Of a stretch of 64,000 bases of DNA, positions 1 to 8,081 are shown in pieces. Below the pieces are notes generated by a model. The model searched no databases, was not told the DNA's origin, and saw only the letters and a program-made list of their open reading frames with translations. Position 1 is the stretch's first letter; every line of letters begins with the position of its first letter. This stretch comes from Mucilaginibacter mallensis (GTDB lineage Bacteria; Bacteroidota; Bacteroidia; Sphingobacteriales; Sphingobacteriaceae). The translations under genes were made by a program, and so were the position numbers. The stretch is taken from the NCBI RefSeq assembly GCF_900105165.1, contig NZ_LT629740.1, forward strand, positions 5,332,001 to 5,396,000, given 5' to 3'.

Positions 1-1149
1 TGGTTCCGATAAACTCCGGTCAAAATAACCAATGGTATTCTTAAAGTTGATCTGACTTGATGTATCAATTTTATGGGTGAAAGATAACTGTGTGGAAAAG
101 CGGTAGGTTTTGTTTTGTTCGAAATATTGGTGCAAGTCATCCGGCTTTCCATCAACTACCTGCACATCGCCCCCTAACCTGTTTTCATACGTACCGTTCA
201 AGCCTACCCAACCCGAATCTTTATCATTTATATAAAAAAACACTTTGGGGTTTATGGTAAAACGGTTTGTTTTAGGTATGGCAGTAAAATCGGTACCCGC
301 CGGGGCATATGCGCCGTTATAATTGTATGAGCCAAAAATAGTTGTGCCTATATGCTGCCATTTTTGTGAATAATAACCATCGGCATCAGCACCTTTAGCC
401 GAATTTCCATTTAATAAGAACGTTAGCTCCGGTTTATCTTCAGGTGTTTTGCTGATGAGGTTCACCAAGCCGGCGATGGCGCCGCCACCATATAAGGTTG
501 ATGCCGATCCCTTGATAAACTCTACCTGTTTTAAATCCAATGGCGATACCTGCAACAGGCTCAGCCCGCCTGAAAAGCCCTGGTATAGCGGCATACCATC
601 CTTTAATAGCTGGGTGTATCGGCTGTCGAGCCCTTGTATTCTAAAATTTGCCGTACTGCTAACAGCCGATGTTTGCTGTACCTGAATACCAGTTGTTTCA
701 CCGAGCAGCATTTTAATATCGCCGGGGCGCATGGTGCCTTTTTCGCCCAGCTCCTCCTGCGGCAGGGCTTCAATACGCGTAGGTATGTCGCTCAGGTTTT
801 GGTTGGTTCTGGTAGTTTGCACCCTTACCTCTGCCAGTTCACCAGCCAATGGCTCAAGTGAAATTTCAATTGGTTCACCGCCATTTTTTTCAGGGAAATC
901 AATAGTCATATCTTTTGAAATATAACCGACAAAACTAAAGGTGATCTCAAGCTTGCCATTGGGGATATTGTTGATTGTTATATTCCCGGCGGTATCGGCA
1001 GTCGCACCAATTTTCAGGGATGTGATTACAGCGCTTGCACCTGTTAATGGTTTCTTAGTATCGTCGTCTTTAATAACGGCTTTAAATATATTTTGGGCAT
1101 ATATGGCATTACTTGCCAGTATAGCCAGTATGGTTAAAAGTTTTTTCAT
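1..1149 (-). CDS. TonB-dependent receptor, partial (N-terminal 383 residues)
   Basis: Outer-membrane receptor; the C-terminal barrel lies beyond the left edge. Translation from the ATG at 1149 gives a signal peptide (MKKLLTILAILASNAIYAQ), a carboxypeptidase-regulatory-like beta-sandwich at about residues 21-105 (FVGYISKDMTI region), a plug domain at about 115-240 (GDIKMLLGETTGIQVQQ, FIKGSASTLYGGGAIAGLVN) and the first barrel strands. The plug resembles siderophore/cobalamin-type receptors more than SusC, but the ligand cannot be read. The small secreted protein at 1240-1638 lies 90 bp upstream on the same strand and may be co-transcribed. The reading frame is open to base 1. Confidence 0.93.
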   Translation of the reverse strand, partial: MKKLLTILAILASNAIYAQNIFKAVIKDDDTKKPLTGASAVITSLKIGATADTAGNITINNIPNGKLEITFSFVGYISKDMTIDFPEKNGGEPIEISLEPLAGELAEVRVQTTRTNQNLSDIPTRIEALPQEELGEKGTMRPGDIKMLLGETTGIQVQQTSAVSSTANFRIQGLDSRYTQLLKDGMPLYQGFSGGLSLLQVSPLDLKQVEFIKGSASTLYGGGAIAGLVNLISKTPEDKPELTFLLNGNSAKGADADGYYSQKWQHIGTTIFGSYNYNGAYAPAGTDFTAIPKTNRFTINPKVFFYINDKDSGWVGLNGTYENRLGGDVQVVDGKPDDLHQYFEQNKTYRFSTQLSFTHKIDTSSQINFKNTIGYFDRSLSEP

Positions 1150-1239
1150 GAAAATTATTGATAAAAGCTGTTAAAACAGCCATAAGCAGATAGCAGCATC
1201 CTTAAAAGGAAACTTCCACATTAAATAAAGAAATGGAGA

Positions 1240-1638
1240 CTAAGCTAACGGCGGACGAAATAATTCAGGATGAAAATCTGTAGTGGCAACAGGATTTTTT
1301 AGTTGGGTATGATCAATTTTAAAATCCTTTATGGTAATACACAGCGACTCAACGCGGTTATATAAAAAACTAATACTGGCGGGTGAATGCTGAAATTGGA
1401 TCGACATACCGGCACTTTCAGGTTTGTCTTTTTTATTGTGCCCAAGTAAGGCTTTTCCGGCTAATAGGTAATCGCCGATAAAATCAATTATGTCGGCATC
1501 TCCCCTGCTGGCTATTTTTTCATAAGAATGATACATATTGGGGATATCGCCCGCTAATGAAAAATCAGAAAGCGGTAAAAAAATGCTGCCCATTAAAAAT
1601 AGGCATGATAACAAGCAGACAGTGCATTTTTTCAACAT
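1240..1638 (-). CDS. Small secreted protein of unknown function
   Basis: A 132-residue protein if started at the ATG at 1638; the longer in-frame start at 1707 would run into the terC coding region, so the internal ATG, directly followed by a signal peptide (MLKKCTVCLLSCLFLMGSIF), is preferred. The mature part has no family I recognise; it contains HNKKDKPESAGMSIQFQHSP and ends in FRPPLA. It sits 25 bp after terC and 90 bp before the TonB receptor gene on the same strand, so a role in the periplasm next to that receptor is possible but is only an inference from position. Confidence 0.6.
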   Translation of the reverse strand: MLKKCTVCLLSCLFLMGSIFLPLSDFSLAGDIPNMYHSYEKIASRGDADIIDFIGDYLLAGKALLGHNKKDKPESAGMSIQFQHSPASISFLYNRVESLCITIKDFKIDHTQLKNPVATTDFHPELFRPPLA

Positions 1639-1663
1639 CGAAACAAAAATAGAGAATATAAAG

Positions 1664-2713
1664 TTAGCCTGCCACTTCCTTTTTCGGAAATACCAGCGAT
1701 GCCACAATACTGGTCGCTAAAATCAATAAGATAATGAGTAATGAAGTAAACGTGGTTAGGCCGATCTTCTCGCCATACTCCCCGACCAGCATTTTAAGGC
1801 CGATGAAGGTTAGCAGCAGCGCCAGTCCGGTTTTAAGGTAGTGGAACTTATCAATAACATTCACCAGTAAAAAGAACATGGAGCGCAGGCCCAGTATGGC
1901 AAATATGTTGGAGAAGAAAACGATATAAGGATCTTTGGTCACCGAAAATATGGCAGGAATGGAATCAACCGCGAAAACAAGATCGGTTACTTCAATGATC
2001 AGCAGCACTAAAAATAGCGGCGTAATCAGTCGCTTGCTGTCTATTTTAACGAAGAATTTTCCGCCTTGAAATTTAGGGAAAACAGCAAAATATCTGGAAG
2101 CGAACTTTACTACCGGGTGGTTCTCCGGGTCTATCTTTTCCTCTTTATTCCGGTTGATGAACATCATCGCCCCGGTATAAATAAGGAAAGCACCGAAAAG
2201 GTATAAGATCCAATGGAACTTAATAATGAGCGCCGAACCCACAAAAATAAATACAAAACGCATCACCACCGCGCCAATTATCCCCCATAATAATACTTTG
2301 TGATAATATTTAGGCTCCACTGCAAAGGCGGTGAAAATAAGCACCATCACAAATATATTATCCACCGATAAGGCGTATTCCACCACATATCCTGAGATAA
2401 ACTCCAGGCCCAGGTTTTTACGATAACGCTGCAGGCTCCCGGCAAAATCATGGGAATCAAGCTTAAGATCGTGGAAATTATCGGCATTTATTTGTTGCAG
2501 GGCAGCAAAGCTGTTTACATGGTGCAACAGGTGGCCGTATCTTAATAGCAGGGCGTAAAACACAAGGGCAAGCGCTATCCACACCGCGCTCATGATACCT
2601 GCCTGCTTTAAACTTACGGGTTTATCAGATTTGCTGAATAAGCCCAGGTCGATAGCCAGCATGAGGACAATGAAAACTACAAAGCCTAATATGAATATAA
2701 GCTCGCTGCTCAT
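1664..2713 (-). CDS. TerC family integral membrane protein
   Basis: A 349-residue polytopic membrane protein of the TerC/Alx family, associated with tellurite resistance and with metal (manganese) homeostasis during secretion in other bacteria. Two signature acidic stretches inside helices are visible, EYALSVDNIFVMVLIF at about residue 111 and LLIIEVTDLVFAVDSIPAIF at about 236, as in the family. About eight hydrophobic segments are present. It starts 2 bp after the stop of the polyprenyl synthase gene, so the two are probably one transcript. Substrate is not deducible from the sequence. Confidence 0.93.
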   Translation of the reverse strand: MSSELIFILGFVVFIVLMLAIDLGLFSKSDKPVSLKQAGIMSAVWIALALVFYALLLRYGHLLHHVNSFAALQQINADNFHDLKLDSHDFAGSLQRYRKNLGLEFISGYVVEYALSVDNIFVMVLIFTAFAVEPKYYHKVLLWGIIGAVVMRFVFIFVGSALIIKFHWILYLFGAFLIYTGAMMFINRNKEEKIDPENHPVVKFASRYFAVFPKFQGGKFFVKIDSKRLITPLFLVLLIIEVTDLVFAVDSIPAIFSVTKDPYIVFFSNIFAILGLRSMFFLLVNVIDKFHYLKTGLALLLTFIGLKMLVGEYGEKIGLTTFTSLLIILLILATSIVASLVFPKKEVAG

Positions 2714-2715
2714 GG

Positions 2716-3687
2716 TTATTTATTACGTTCAGTTGTAAAACGGACCAGCTGCTCCAGCCCCAGGCGTGAATCTCCTTCGGGGAAGGTATTTAATATCTCA
2801 AATGCTTCATCCTGGTATTTTTTCATTTGGGTTTCGGCATATTCCAGTCCGCCGCTGCTTTTCACAAAGCTGATGATCTGCTTTATCTTTTCGGCCTCGT
2901 CGTTATGATTTTTCACCAGGTTTATCATCCGTTTTTTGGTGGCGGCATCGCAGTTGTTCAGCGAATAAATAAGTGGCAGGGTAACCTTTTTCTCCTTAAT
3001 GTCGATTCCTAACGGTTTACCTACGTCATCAGTGCCAAAATCAAACATATCATCCTTGATCTGGAACGCTATCCCAATCTTCTCGCCAAACAGGCGCATT
3101 TTCTCAATGGTTTCCTTATCCGCCCCGGCTGATGCGGCCCCGCAGGCACAGCACGATGCTATTAACGAAGCTGTTTTCTGGCGGATAACTTCATAATATA
3201 CGGTTTCGCCAATATCCATACGGCGTACTTTTTCTATTTGCAATAGCTCACCTTCGCTCATCTGCTTTACCGCCTCACTTACTATGCGCAGCAATTCAAA
3301 GTCGTTATTATCGATGGATAACAACAACCCTTTTGAAAGCAGGTAATCGCCCACTAAAACGGCTATCTTGTTTTTCCATAAGGCGTTGATAGAGAAAAAG
3401 CCACGGCGTTGGTAGGAATTATCAACCACATCATCATGTACCAAAGTGGCTGTATGCAGCAGCTCCACCAGTGCTGCACCACGATGGGTTGATTCATTGA
3501 TACCACCGCAAATGCTTGCCGAAAAAAACACGAACATGGGGCGGATCTGTTTGCCCTTGCGTTTAACTATATAATGGGTGATCCTATCGAGCAGCGGCAC
3601 TGAGCTTTGCATTGAGGATTTGAATCGCTCCTCAAAAGCATCAATATCTGCTGCGATGGGTTTTTTGATCTCGTTGATGCTCAGCAT
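2716..3687 (-). CDS. Polyprenyl diphosphate synthase (trans-isoprenyl diphosphate synthase)
   Basis: A 323-residue trans-prenyltransferase that condenses isopentenyl diphosphate units onto an allylic diphosphate. Both Asp-rich Mg-binding motifs are present: DDVVD at residues 85-89 and DDMFD at 212-216, with the KGKQIRP isopentenyl-site motif at 44-50. Length and motifs fit the octaprenyl/heptaprenyl (IspB-like) synthases that make the menaquinone side chain; chain length cannot be fixed by eye. First gene of a two-gene unit with terC. Confidence 0.93.
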   Translation of the reverse strand: MLSINEIKKPIAADIDAFEERFKSSMQSSVPLLDRITHYIVKRKGKQIRPMFVFFSASICGGINESTHRGAALVELLHTATLVHDDVVDNSYQRRGFFSINALWKNKIAVLVGDYLLSKGLLLSIDNNDFELLRIVSEAVKQMSEGELLQIEKVRRMDIGETVYYEVIRQKTASLIASCCACGAASAGADKETIEKMRLFGEKIGIAFQIKDDMFDFGTDDVGKPLGIDIKEKKVTLPLIYSLNNCDAATKKRMINLVKNHNDEAEKIKQIISFVKSSGGLEYAETQMKKYQDEAFEILNTFPEGDSRLGLEQLVRFTTERNK

Positions 3688-3930
3688 TGAAAACTAAACA
3701 GGCTTTAGTAAATGTAGATTGCCTGTTTTGGCAATCAGAAACAAACATAAGCTAAAAATTAGCTATCTGCATTAGCAGCATAAATATTTTAGTAAATATT
3801 AAACCATTATGGTTATTTATCATCTATATACCATATAACAATTAATACTAAAATAATATGAAAGTTAAAATATATAAGCGTGTGAATGATTTGAAATAGT
3901 GATTGATTTTTGATGTCAGTGTTTTCATGG

Positions 3931-3963
3931 AGCGTCCCGGATTGTGAGCCGGGGCGCTTTTTT
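3931..3963 (+). terminator. Orphan rho-independent terminator
   Basis: A 10-bp stem (3931-3940 with 3949-3958, one G-T pair in the DNA top strand), an 8-nt loop and a T-run reading rightward. No convincing protein gene precedes it on this strand; only a 13-codon reading frame (3858-3899) lies upstream. It therefore may end a small non-coding RNA transcribed from the AT-rich interval 3690-3930, or a leader before the tRNA. Confidence 0.6.
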
Positions 3964-4107
3964 GTATTAATTGAATATCGAACACCAAATGTTAAATGAC
4001 GAAGTTAAAGCTTCGGTGTTGGACATTACTAGTTCTTCTATCTTGATTCCTGACTCTTGTATCTTGACTCTATCCTTATTTATCTTACATTTGCAATCCA
4101 AAATCCC

Positions 4108-4195
4108 GGAGAGGTGTCTGAGTGGTCGAAAGAGCACGCCTGGAAAGTGTGTATACGCCAAAAGTGTATCGAGGGTTCGAATCCCTCCCTCTCCG
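4108..4195 (+). tRNA. tRNA-Ser (anticodon GGA)
   Basis: Complete class II cloverleaf: acceptor stem GGAGAGG (4108-4114) with CCTCTCC (4188-4194), discriminator G at 4195, anticodon stem CACGC/GTGTG (4135-4139, 4147-4151), loop CTGGAAA with anticodon GGA at 4142-4144, a long variable arm, and T-loop GGTTCGAATCC. CCA is not encoded. It is followed directly by a strong terminator hairpin. Confidence 0.97.
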
Positions 4196-4197
4196 CT

Positions 4198-4236
4198 GAA
4201 AAAGTTGAGTAGTACTTCAAACTACTCAACTTTTTC
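4198..4236 (+). terminator. Terminator of tRNA-Ser
   Basis: Perfect 16-bp inverted repeat (4198-4213 and 4221-4236) with a 7-nt loop; the right arm contains the T-run TTTTT. It begins 2 bp after the tRNA 3' end. Confidence 0.85.
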
Positions 4237-4299
4237 AATTTATAAATCTACTTGAGGATCTGTTTCATCTTACTTAAGATGAACAGGTATTGAATAAAT

Positions 4300-5970
4300 T
4301 TAGGTGTCTGCAAGCAAGTCAAAATATTCGTCATCCTCATTCTTACCACCATAGCCCTTACCTATATACTCGGCAGTCTCCAAAAATTCTATTTTATTGA
4401 TCCATTTTACCATTTTATAACCCAATTGATTTTCTATTCTGAGCCTTAAAGGCGCACCGTATTTTTCAGGAAGCGCATGGTAATTCATTTCCCAGGCAAG
4501 AATAGATTCCGGTTTAAGACAATTATCCAGGCTATGCGTATCATAATAGGTCCCTCCATAAAGGCCTTCACCGAAAGAATAAAATACGGCTATTGTTACA
4601 GCAGGAAAAGGTTTGACCAGATCTATGAGCATTTTAACGGATATACCTCCCCACTCAGCAATTCCTGACCAGCCCTGTATGCAATGGTGCATAGTGATAT
4701 TTTGCTCCATACCCATCTTTTTAAGTTCTTCGAGTGACAGTTCAACGGGATTTTCTACCAGGCCTCCTATCTTCAGCTTAAAATCTTTAAAATCATTCAT
4801 TGCCAGCTTGCGCCATTCATCAGACTCCGGCATCTTGCCGTTTACCCAAAAGTAGGGTGAGATATCTTTTTGCTTGTAATAAACTTTAGGCCGTAGTTTA
4901 TTGATCGTTTTAAGCCATAAAGTACCATTGATAGCCGCTTCCGTTTTTTGTAGCGAACGAGGTCTTTGCCAGGATATCCAATGTGCCAGGAAACCAAAAC
5001 CAACAGTGAACAAAACGATGCCAAGCCCGATGTATAATCCCGTATGGCTGGCAGGATCATCAGTGTTCACAGTTATATGGTTCATATTGCGGGTAAGCCC
5101 TGTTGCAGCAACCATAGCTACATGAATAATGATAAAAGCCACAAAGGCCAGCATCATCAAAAAATGAACCGAACGTGCGCCCTGCCGGTTGCCGAATAGT
5201 TTGGGTAGCCAGTGGAAACGATTTTCGATGGCCGGGGACATCGACATTCCGCTAAGCATTGCAACGGGTGCCAAAATAAAAACCACGCCAAAGTAAGAGA
5301 TTTGCTGCAAGGCGTTAAACTGATAAAAACCATTGGGTTCGAGGGGCATGTGAAAAGTTGCATAATGTACAAAGACATTCCAGGCATCGGGCAGCTCCTG
5401 CCATGAGGTGGGGATTAATCGTTTCCATTGATTCGTAAAAAACAACAACGCGATGCATACCGCGCCATTTAACAGGAAAAATGGCACTGTTATAAAATGC
5501 CATGCCCTGGCAATTCCTACAGAATGACGATAACCAGGCAGGCCGGCTACAGGGTTTAAATATCTGCCATCTTCTTTGGCTGTATACACCCGATCGTCAG
5601 GTACATCTATAGGGGTAAAGCGTATCCACTCAGAGCGTGGTGAACAGCCGCGGTTCCAATATAGGCGTGGGTGATCGGCAAGTATGGAAAGTCCGCTCCT
5701 GATAATAAGCACTAAAAAGAAAAAATTAATCCAGTGGCTAAGACACAGCCACAACGGAAAGCTTTTCGGATTGGCCAGGGTACTTGCAGGCATAATTATT
5801 GAAGGATCAGCAGGCAAACCAAATAAGAGGTATTGCAGCCATGCCATGCCTGCCGTTAAAAAAACAAAAGTAAAAACAATGATAAGTGCATACGGATTTA
5901 TGCCAATGAACATTCGCCTGTCCTGGGGAAAGCGTATTGCCCGCTCGGCTTCATCAAAATTTGTAAACAA
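4300..5970 (-). CDS. Cytochrome b561-like / sulfite-oxidase-type molybdopterin fusion protein
   Basis: A 556-residue membrane protein. Residues 1-335 hold several transmembrane helices with His residues placed for haem b ligation (H79, H158, H269, H283), like a cytochrome b561 or formate dehydrogenase gamma subunit. Residues about 370-540 form an oxidoreductase molybdopterin-binding domain of the sulfite oxidase/YedY type, with the probable Mo-ligand Cys at C430 in HHCIQGWSGIAEWGG. No Tat signal is visible, so the orientation of the molybdenum domain is open. This joins in one chain what MsrP/MsrQ-like systems split into two. It stands alone and divergent from the DUF2945 gene. Substrate unknown. 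Confidence 0.85.
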   Translation of the reverse strand: MFTNFDEAERAIRFPQDRRMFIGINPYALIIVFTFVFLTAGMAWLQYLLFGLPADPSIIMPASTLANPKSFPLWLCLSHWINFFFLVLIIRSGLSILADHPRLYWNRGCSPRSEWIRFTPIDVPDDRVYTAKEDGRYLNPVAGLPGYRHSVGIARAWHFITVPFFLLNGAVCIALLFFTNQWKRLIPTSWQELPDAWNVFVHYATFHMPLEPNGFYQFNALQQISYFGVVFILAPVAMLSGMSMSPAIENRFHWLPKLFGNRQGARSVHFLMMLAFVAFIIIHVAMVAATGLTRNMNHITVNTDDPASHTGLYIGLGIVLFTVGFGFLAHWISWQRPRSLQKTEAAINGTLWLKTINKLRPKVYYKQKDISPYFWVNGKMPESDEWRKLAMNDFKDFKLKIGGLVENPVELSLEELKKMGMEQNITMHHCIQGWSGIAEWGGISVKMLIDLVKPFPAVTIAVFYSFGEGLYGGTYYDTHSLDNCLKPESILAWEMNYHALPEKYGAPLRLRIENQLGYKMVKWINKIEFLETAEYIGKGYGGKNEDDEYFDLLADT

Positions 5971-6088
5971 TTGGTGGGTGTATTTAATAATGTACTTATC
6001 TTAAACCATAACGTAAGCCAATTGTTCTTGTAATGCCTTATTTTGTGTAGGTAAGCCGGTTGACTTTAAAAGCAGAAATCCTAATAAC

Positions 6089-6298
6089 ATGGAAGATAGG
6101 TATAAAATAGGTGACCACGTAAGGTGGAATTCAGAAGCGGGCTATGTGACCGGCAAAATTATCAAAATTCATACCGCTGATTTTAATTATAAAGGCTATA
6201 CCCACCATTCCACTCCAGAAGATCCGCAATATGAAATTAAAAGTGACAAAAGCGATCATATTGCCGCTCATAAAGGTTCAGCGCTAAAGAGAATTTAA
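6089..6298 (+). CDS. DUF2945 (HVA1-type Tudor-like) small protein
   Basis: A 69-residue cytosolic protein starting MEDRYKIGDHVRWNSEAG and containing GYVTGKIIKIHT, EDPQYEIKSDKSDHIAAHKG; this is the pattern of the DUF2945 / hypervirulence-associated Tudor-domain family (small SH3-like barrel). Biochemical role is not established. Monocistronic; downstream lies a 26-bp repeat and a long palindrome. Confidence 0.85.
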   Translation: MEDRYKIGDHVRWNSEAGYVTGKIIKIHTADFNYKGYTHHSTPEDPQYEIKSDKSDHIAAHKGSALKRI

Positions 6299-6390
6299 TT
6301 TGTTGCTACATTCTATAACCATCGGCAGTGTAACCATCGACTAATGCTTGTTACTATTGATAATTTCCTTAATAACCTCCAAAATTCCTT

Positions 6391-6416
6391 CTAAGTGTTC
6401 TAATAGATTCCCATTC
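6391..6416 (+). repeat. 26-bp direct repeat, copy 1
   Basis: Begins CTAAGTGTTCTAATAGATTC and is identical over 26 bp, in the same orientation, to 12094-12119. Both copies also have ATAACCTCC just upstream (6372-6380; 12086-12094), with about 11 extra bases between in this copy. No homology to the nearby tRNA-Ser was found. Confidence 0.85.
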
Positions 6417-6421
6417 ACCCC

Positions 6422-6458
6422 GCTTAAGGAGATATTCAACTTGAATATCTCCTTAAGC
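6422..6458. repeat. Perfect 18-bp inverted repeat (hairpin) after the nuclease-like gene
   Basis: Arms 6422-6439 (GCTTAAGGAGATATTCAA) and 6441-6458 are perfectly complementary with a single base between them. The element touches the stop codon of the minus-strand gene at 6460. A short T-rich stretch follows only on the plus strand, so it may end transcription from DUF2945; the extreme symmetry could also suit a bidirectional terminator or a mobile-element end. Confidence 0.75.
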
Positions 6459-6459
6459 T

Positions 6460-7986
6460 TTATTTAGAATGAATAATTGATATCTTCATTGTCTTATCTT
6501 CAGCAATCCTTTCCCGAATTTCAAGATAACCACCATTCGTTTCGATATAAGTGGCTAATGCGCCGGCAACTGCTCTTGTTTCTTTGGCTGTTAGGTACTT
6601 TCCAGCCACCGAACATAGCCCGCTATATTCCTGAAAGGCTTTTTCCAGGGTATAAAAACCAGTGGGTATTTTTCTTTGCGGATAGTTTAGTCCGCCCAAA
6701 TTGCGTATGGGAAGGAAGCCGCCGTTTTTGGAAATATACCCTGCAAGCCCGTAAGCCTTTAGTTTTTGCAGCTCAGCCAGCGACAGATGCTTTTGATGTT
6801 CAGTGCATAGCTGCCGGTATTCTGTCACGGCATTTTCTTCCGTATAATAACCTTTAGGTTTATACAATATCTTTATCCCTAGCAGCCCGGCGAGACGATA
6901 ATAGGAACCGTAATATCTGTAAATGCCATTGATAAGCGCAAGCTTTTTTTCCTTTCGGAATTCCCGGTCGGTGGGCATTCTTCCATATTTTTCACAAAGC
7001 GGTAAAAGTTCTTTTTTAATATGATCCAGGTTCGACCAGTAAGCGAGCGGCATGATCGAGTAGTTATCTTCTGTATTCTCAATCAAATTAGATGACAACA
7101 GATTTGAAGCAGTTAGTAGAGCGAGCAAGCTTTTAGCTGTGTTTTGGATCCCTGTATTGAATGTTTTTTTGGTAATCAATAAATAAGGTAGCCCTAATTG
7201 TTGATAAAGGGCAATCTTTCTCTCCAGCCTGCTGAAGTAGGCAGGATGCTCCCGGGGGTCATAGCCACAGATCTCAATATGGGTTCCATTGATAAGAAAA
7301 TCACTGCGATAAGTATACAGGGTGGATAATTTAACGTGTACCCGGTGGGGGATACGGTATTTAAACAGGAGATTGTCAAAAAGACATTCGTAGCCGCTTT
7401 GCAAGTAATGACCATCATTAGCTCTGTAATATCCGATGGAACTGGCACCTGTCAACTCGGAAAATTTTCTGACGCCGCCTTTTTTGTGAATAGCCCGACC
7501 AAGGTCATTCCGGCCCAGAGATTTTAAAACAGCCTCACTAGGAATTCGGCCAAATTCAGCAACTATAGGTTTCAATTCGCTGATGATCCGCTCCTCTGAC
7601 CAATAATTTTGACGGGTTACCGAAAGTCCTATAGCTGTTTTAAACTGGTCAAGATTACCGAATTTAGCGACAGCACCCAGCAGATCCTGCCGGCCCAACT
7701 GATCCAAACTTTTACTGGTGATGGGTATATCTTGCTGCCGGAGCCGGCGGAATTCTTCAAAGACTTCTTCTTTTGACCATGTGTGGTATTTTATGGTGAG
7801 ACCGAGGATGAGTTCTTGATTGAGTTTTCTTAGTCCGCCAAATTTATAGATGGCATGTACAAGGGCATGACCATGCAAGACCCTGATGGTGGCTACCGAG
7901 GTATTTACGCGAAATTCAGGATAATCCCGTATAAATTGCCGGAGTTCACGGATGGTAACCTCACGTGTCCAATAAGTTTTGCACAT
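6460..7986 (-). CDS. Repeat-flanked nuclease-like protein (PD-(D/E)XK-type core), unnamed
   Basis: A 508-residue, non-secreted protein I cannot name. Six copies of a 50-55 residue module are visible at about residues 6-61, 70-121, 128-180, 316-370, 380-432 and 444-494. Each has an aromatic plus helix (YWSEERIISEL), then a G-x-(I/M)-P or L-S/T turn, then GRxDLxxAIxKxGG or a weaker version, and ends with a hydrophobic helix. Between modules 3 and 4, residues 198-275 look like a PD-(D/E)XK/VSR-like nuclease: YECLFDNLL (E200), YRSDFLI (D229), HIEICG (E238) and RKIALY (K257). The usual Lys after the second acid is Cys, so K257 may substitute. Inferred: repeats bind nucleic acid and the core cuts it. 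Convergent with DUF2945; no partner gene is adjacent. Confidence 0.6.
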   Translation of the reverse strand: MCKTYWTREVTIRELRQFIRDYPEFRVNTSVATIRVLHGHALVHAIYKFGGLRKLNQELILGLTIKYHTWSKEEVFEEFRRLRQQDIPITSKSLDQLGRQDLLGAVAKFGNLDQFKTAIGLSVTRQNYWSEERIISELKPIVAEFGRIPSEAVLKSLGRNDLGRAIHKKGGVRKFSELTGASSIGYYRANDGHYLQSGYECLFDNLLFKYRIPHRVHVKLSTLYTYRSDFLINGTHIEICGYDPREHPAYFSRLERKIALYQQLGLPYLLITKKTFNTGIQNTAKSLLALLTASNLLSSNLIENTEDNYSIMPLAYWSNLDHIKKELLPLCEKYGRMPTDREFRKEKKLALINGIYRYYGSYYRLAGLLGIKILYKPKGYYTEENAVTEYRQLCTEHQKHLSLAELQKLKAYGLAGYISKNGGFLPIRNLGGLNYPQRKIPTGFYTLEKAFQEYSGLCSVAGKYLTAKETRAVAGALATYIETNGGYLEIRERIAEDKTMKISIIHSK

Positions 7987-8081
7987 GTTGCATTAATCCA
8001 TCCTAAAATACAGGTAAGGTTTTAGGCAATGGTCGGAAAAATGACTAAACCTTGTAGAGTTAAAAACTAAGTCTGAAATTT

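Noticed and set aside
449-1174. Several plus-strand open frames over the first kilobase
   Set aside because: They are antisense to the TonB receptor, whose minus-strand frame is open from 1149 to base 1 and has a signal peptide, plug and barrel wording.
1664-1707. Longer start (1707) for the small secreted protein
   Set aside because: It would overlap terC coding sequence and add residues (MWHRWYFRKRKWQ) ahead of a good signal peptide.
4108-4236. tRNA-Ser as an integration site for the 5.7-kb block
   Set aside because: The 26-bp repeat shows no similarity to any part of the tRNA or its terminator, and the block does not begin at the tRNA.
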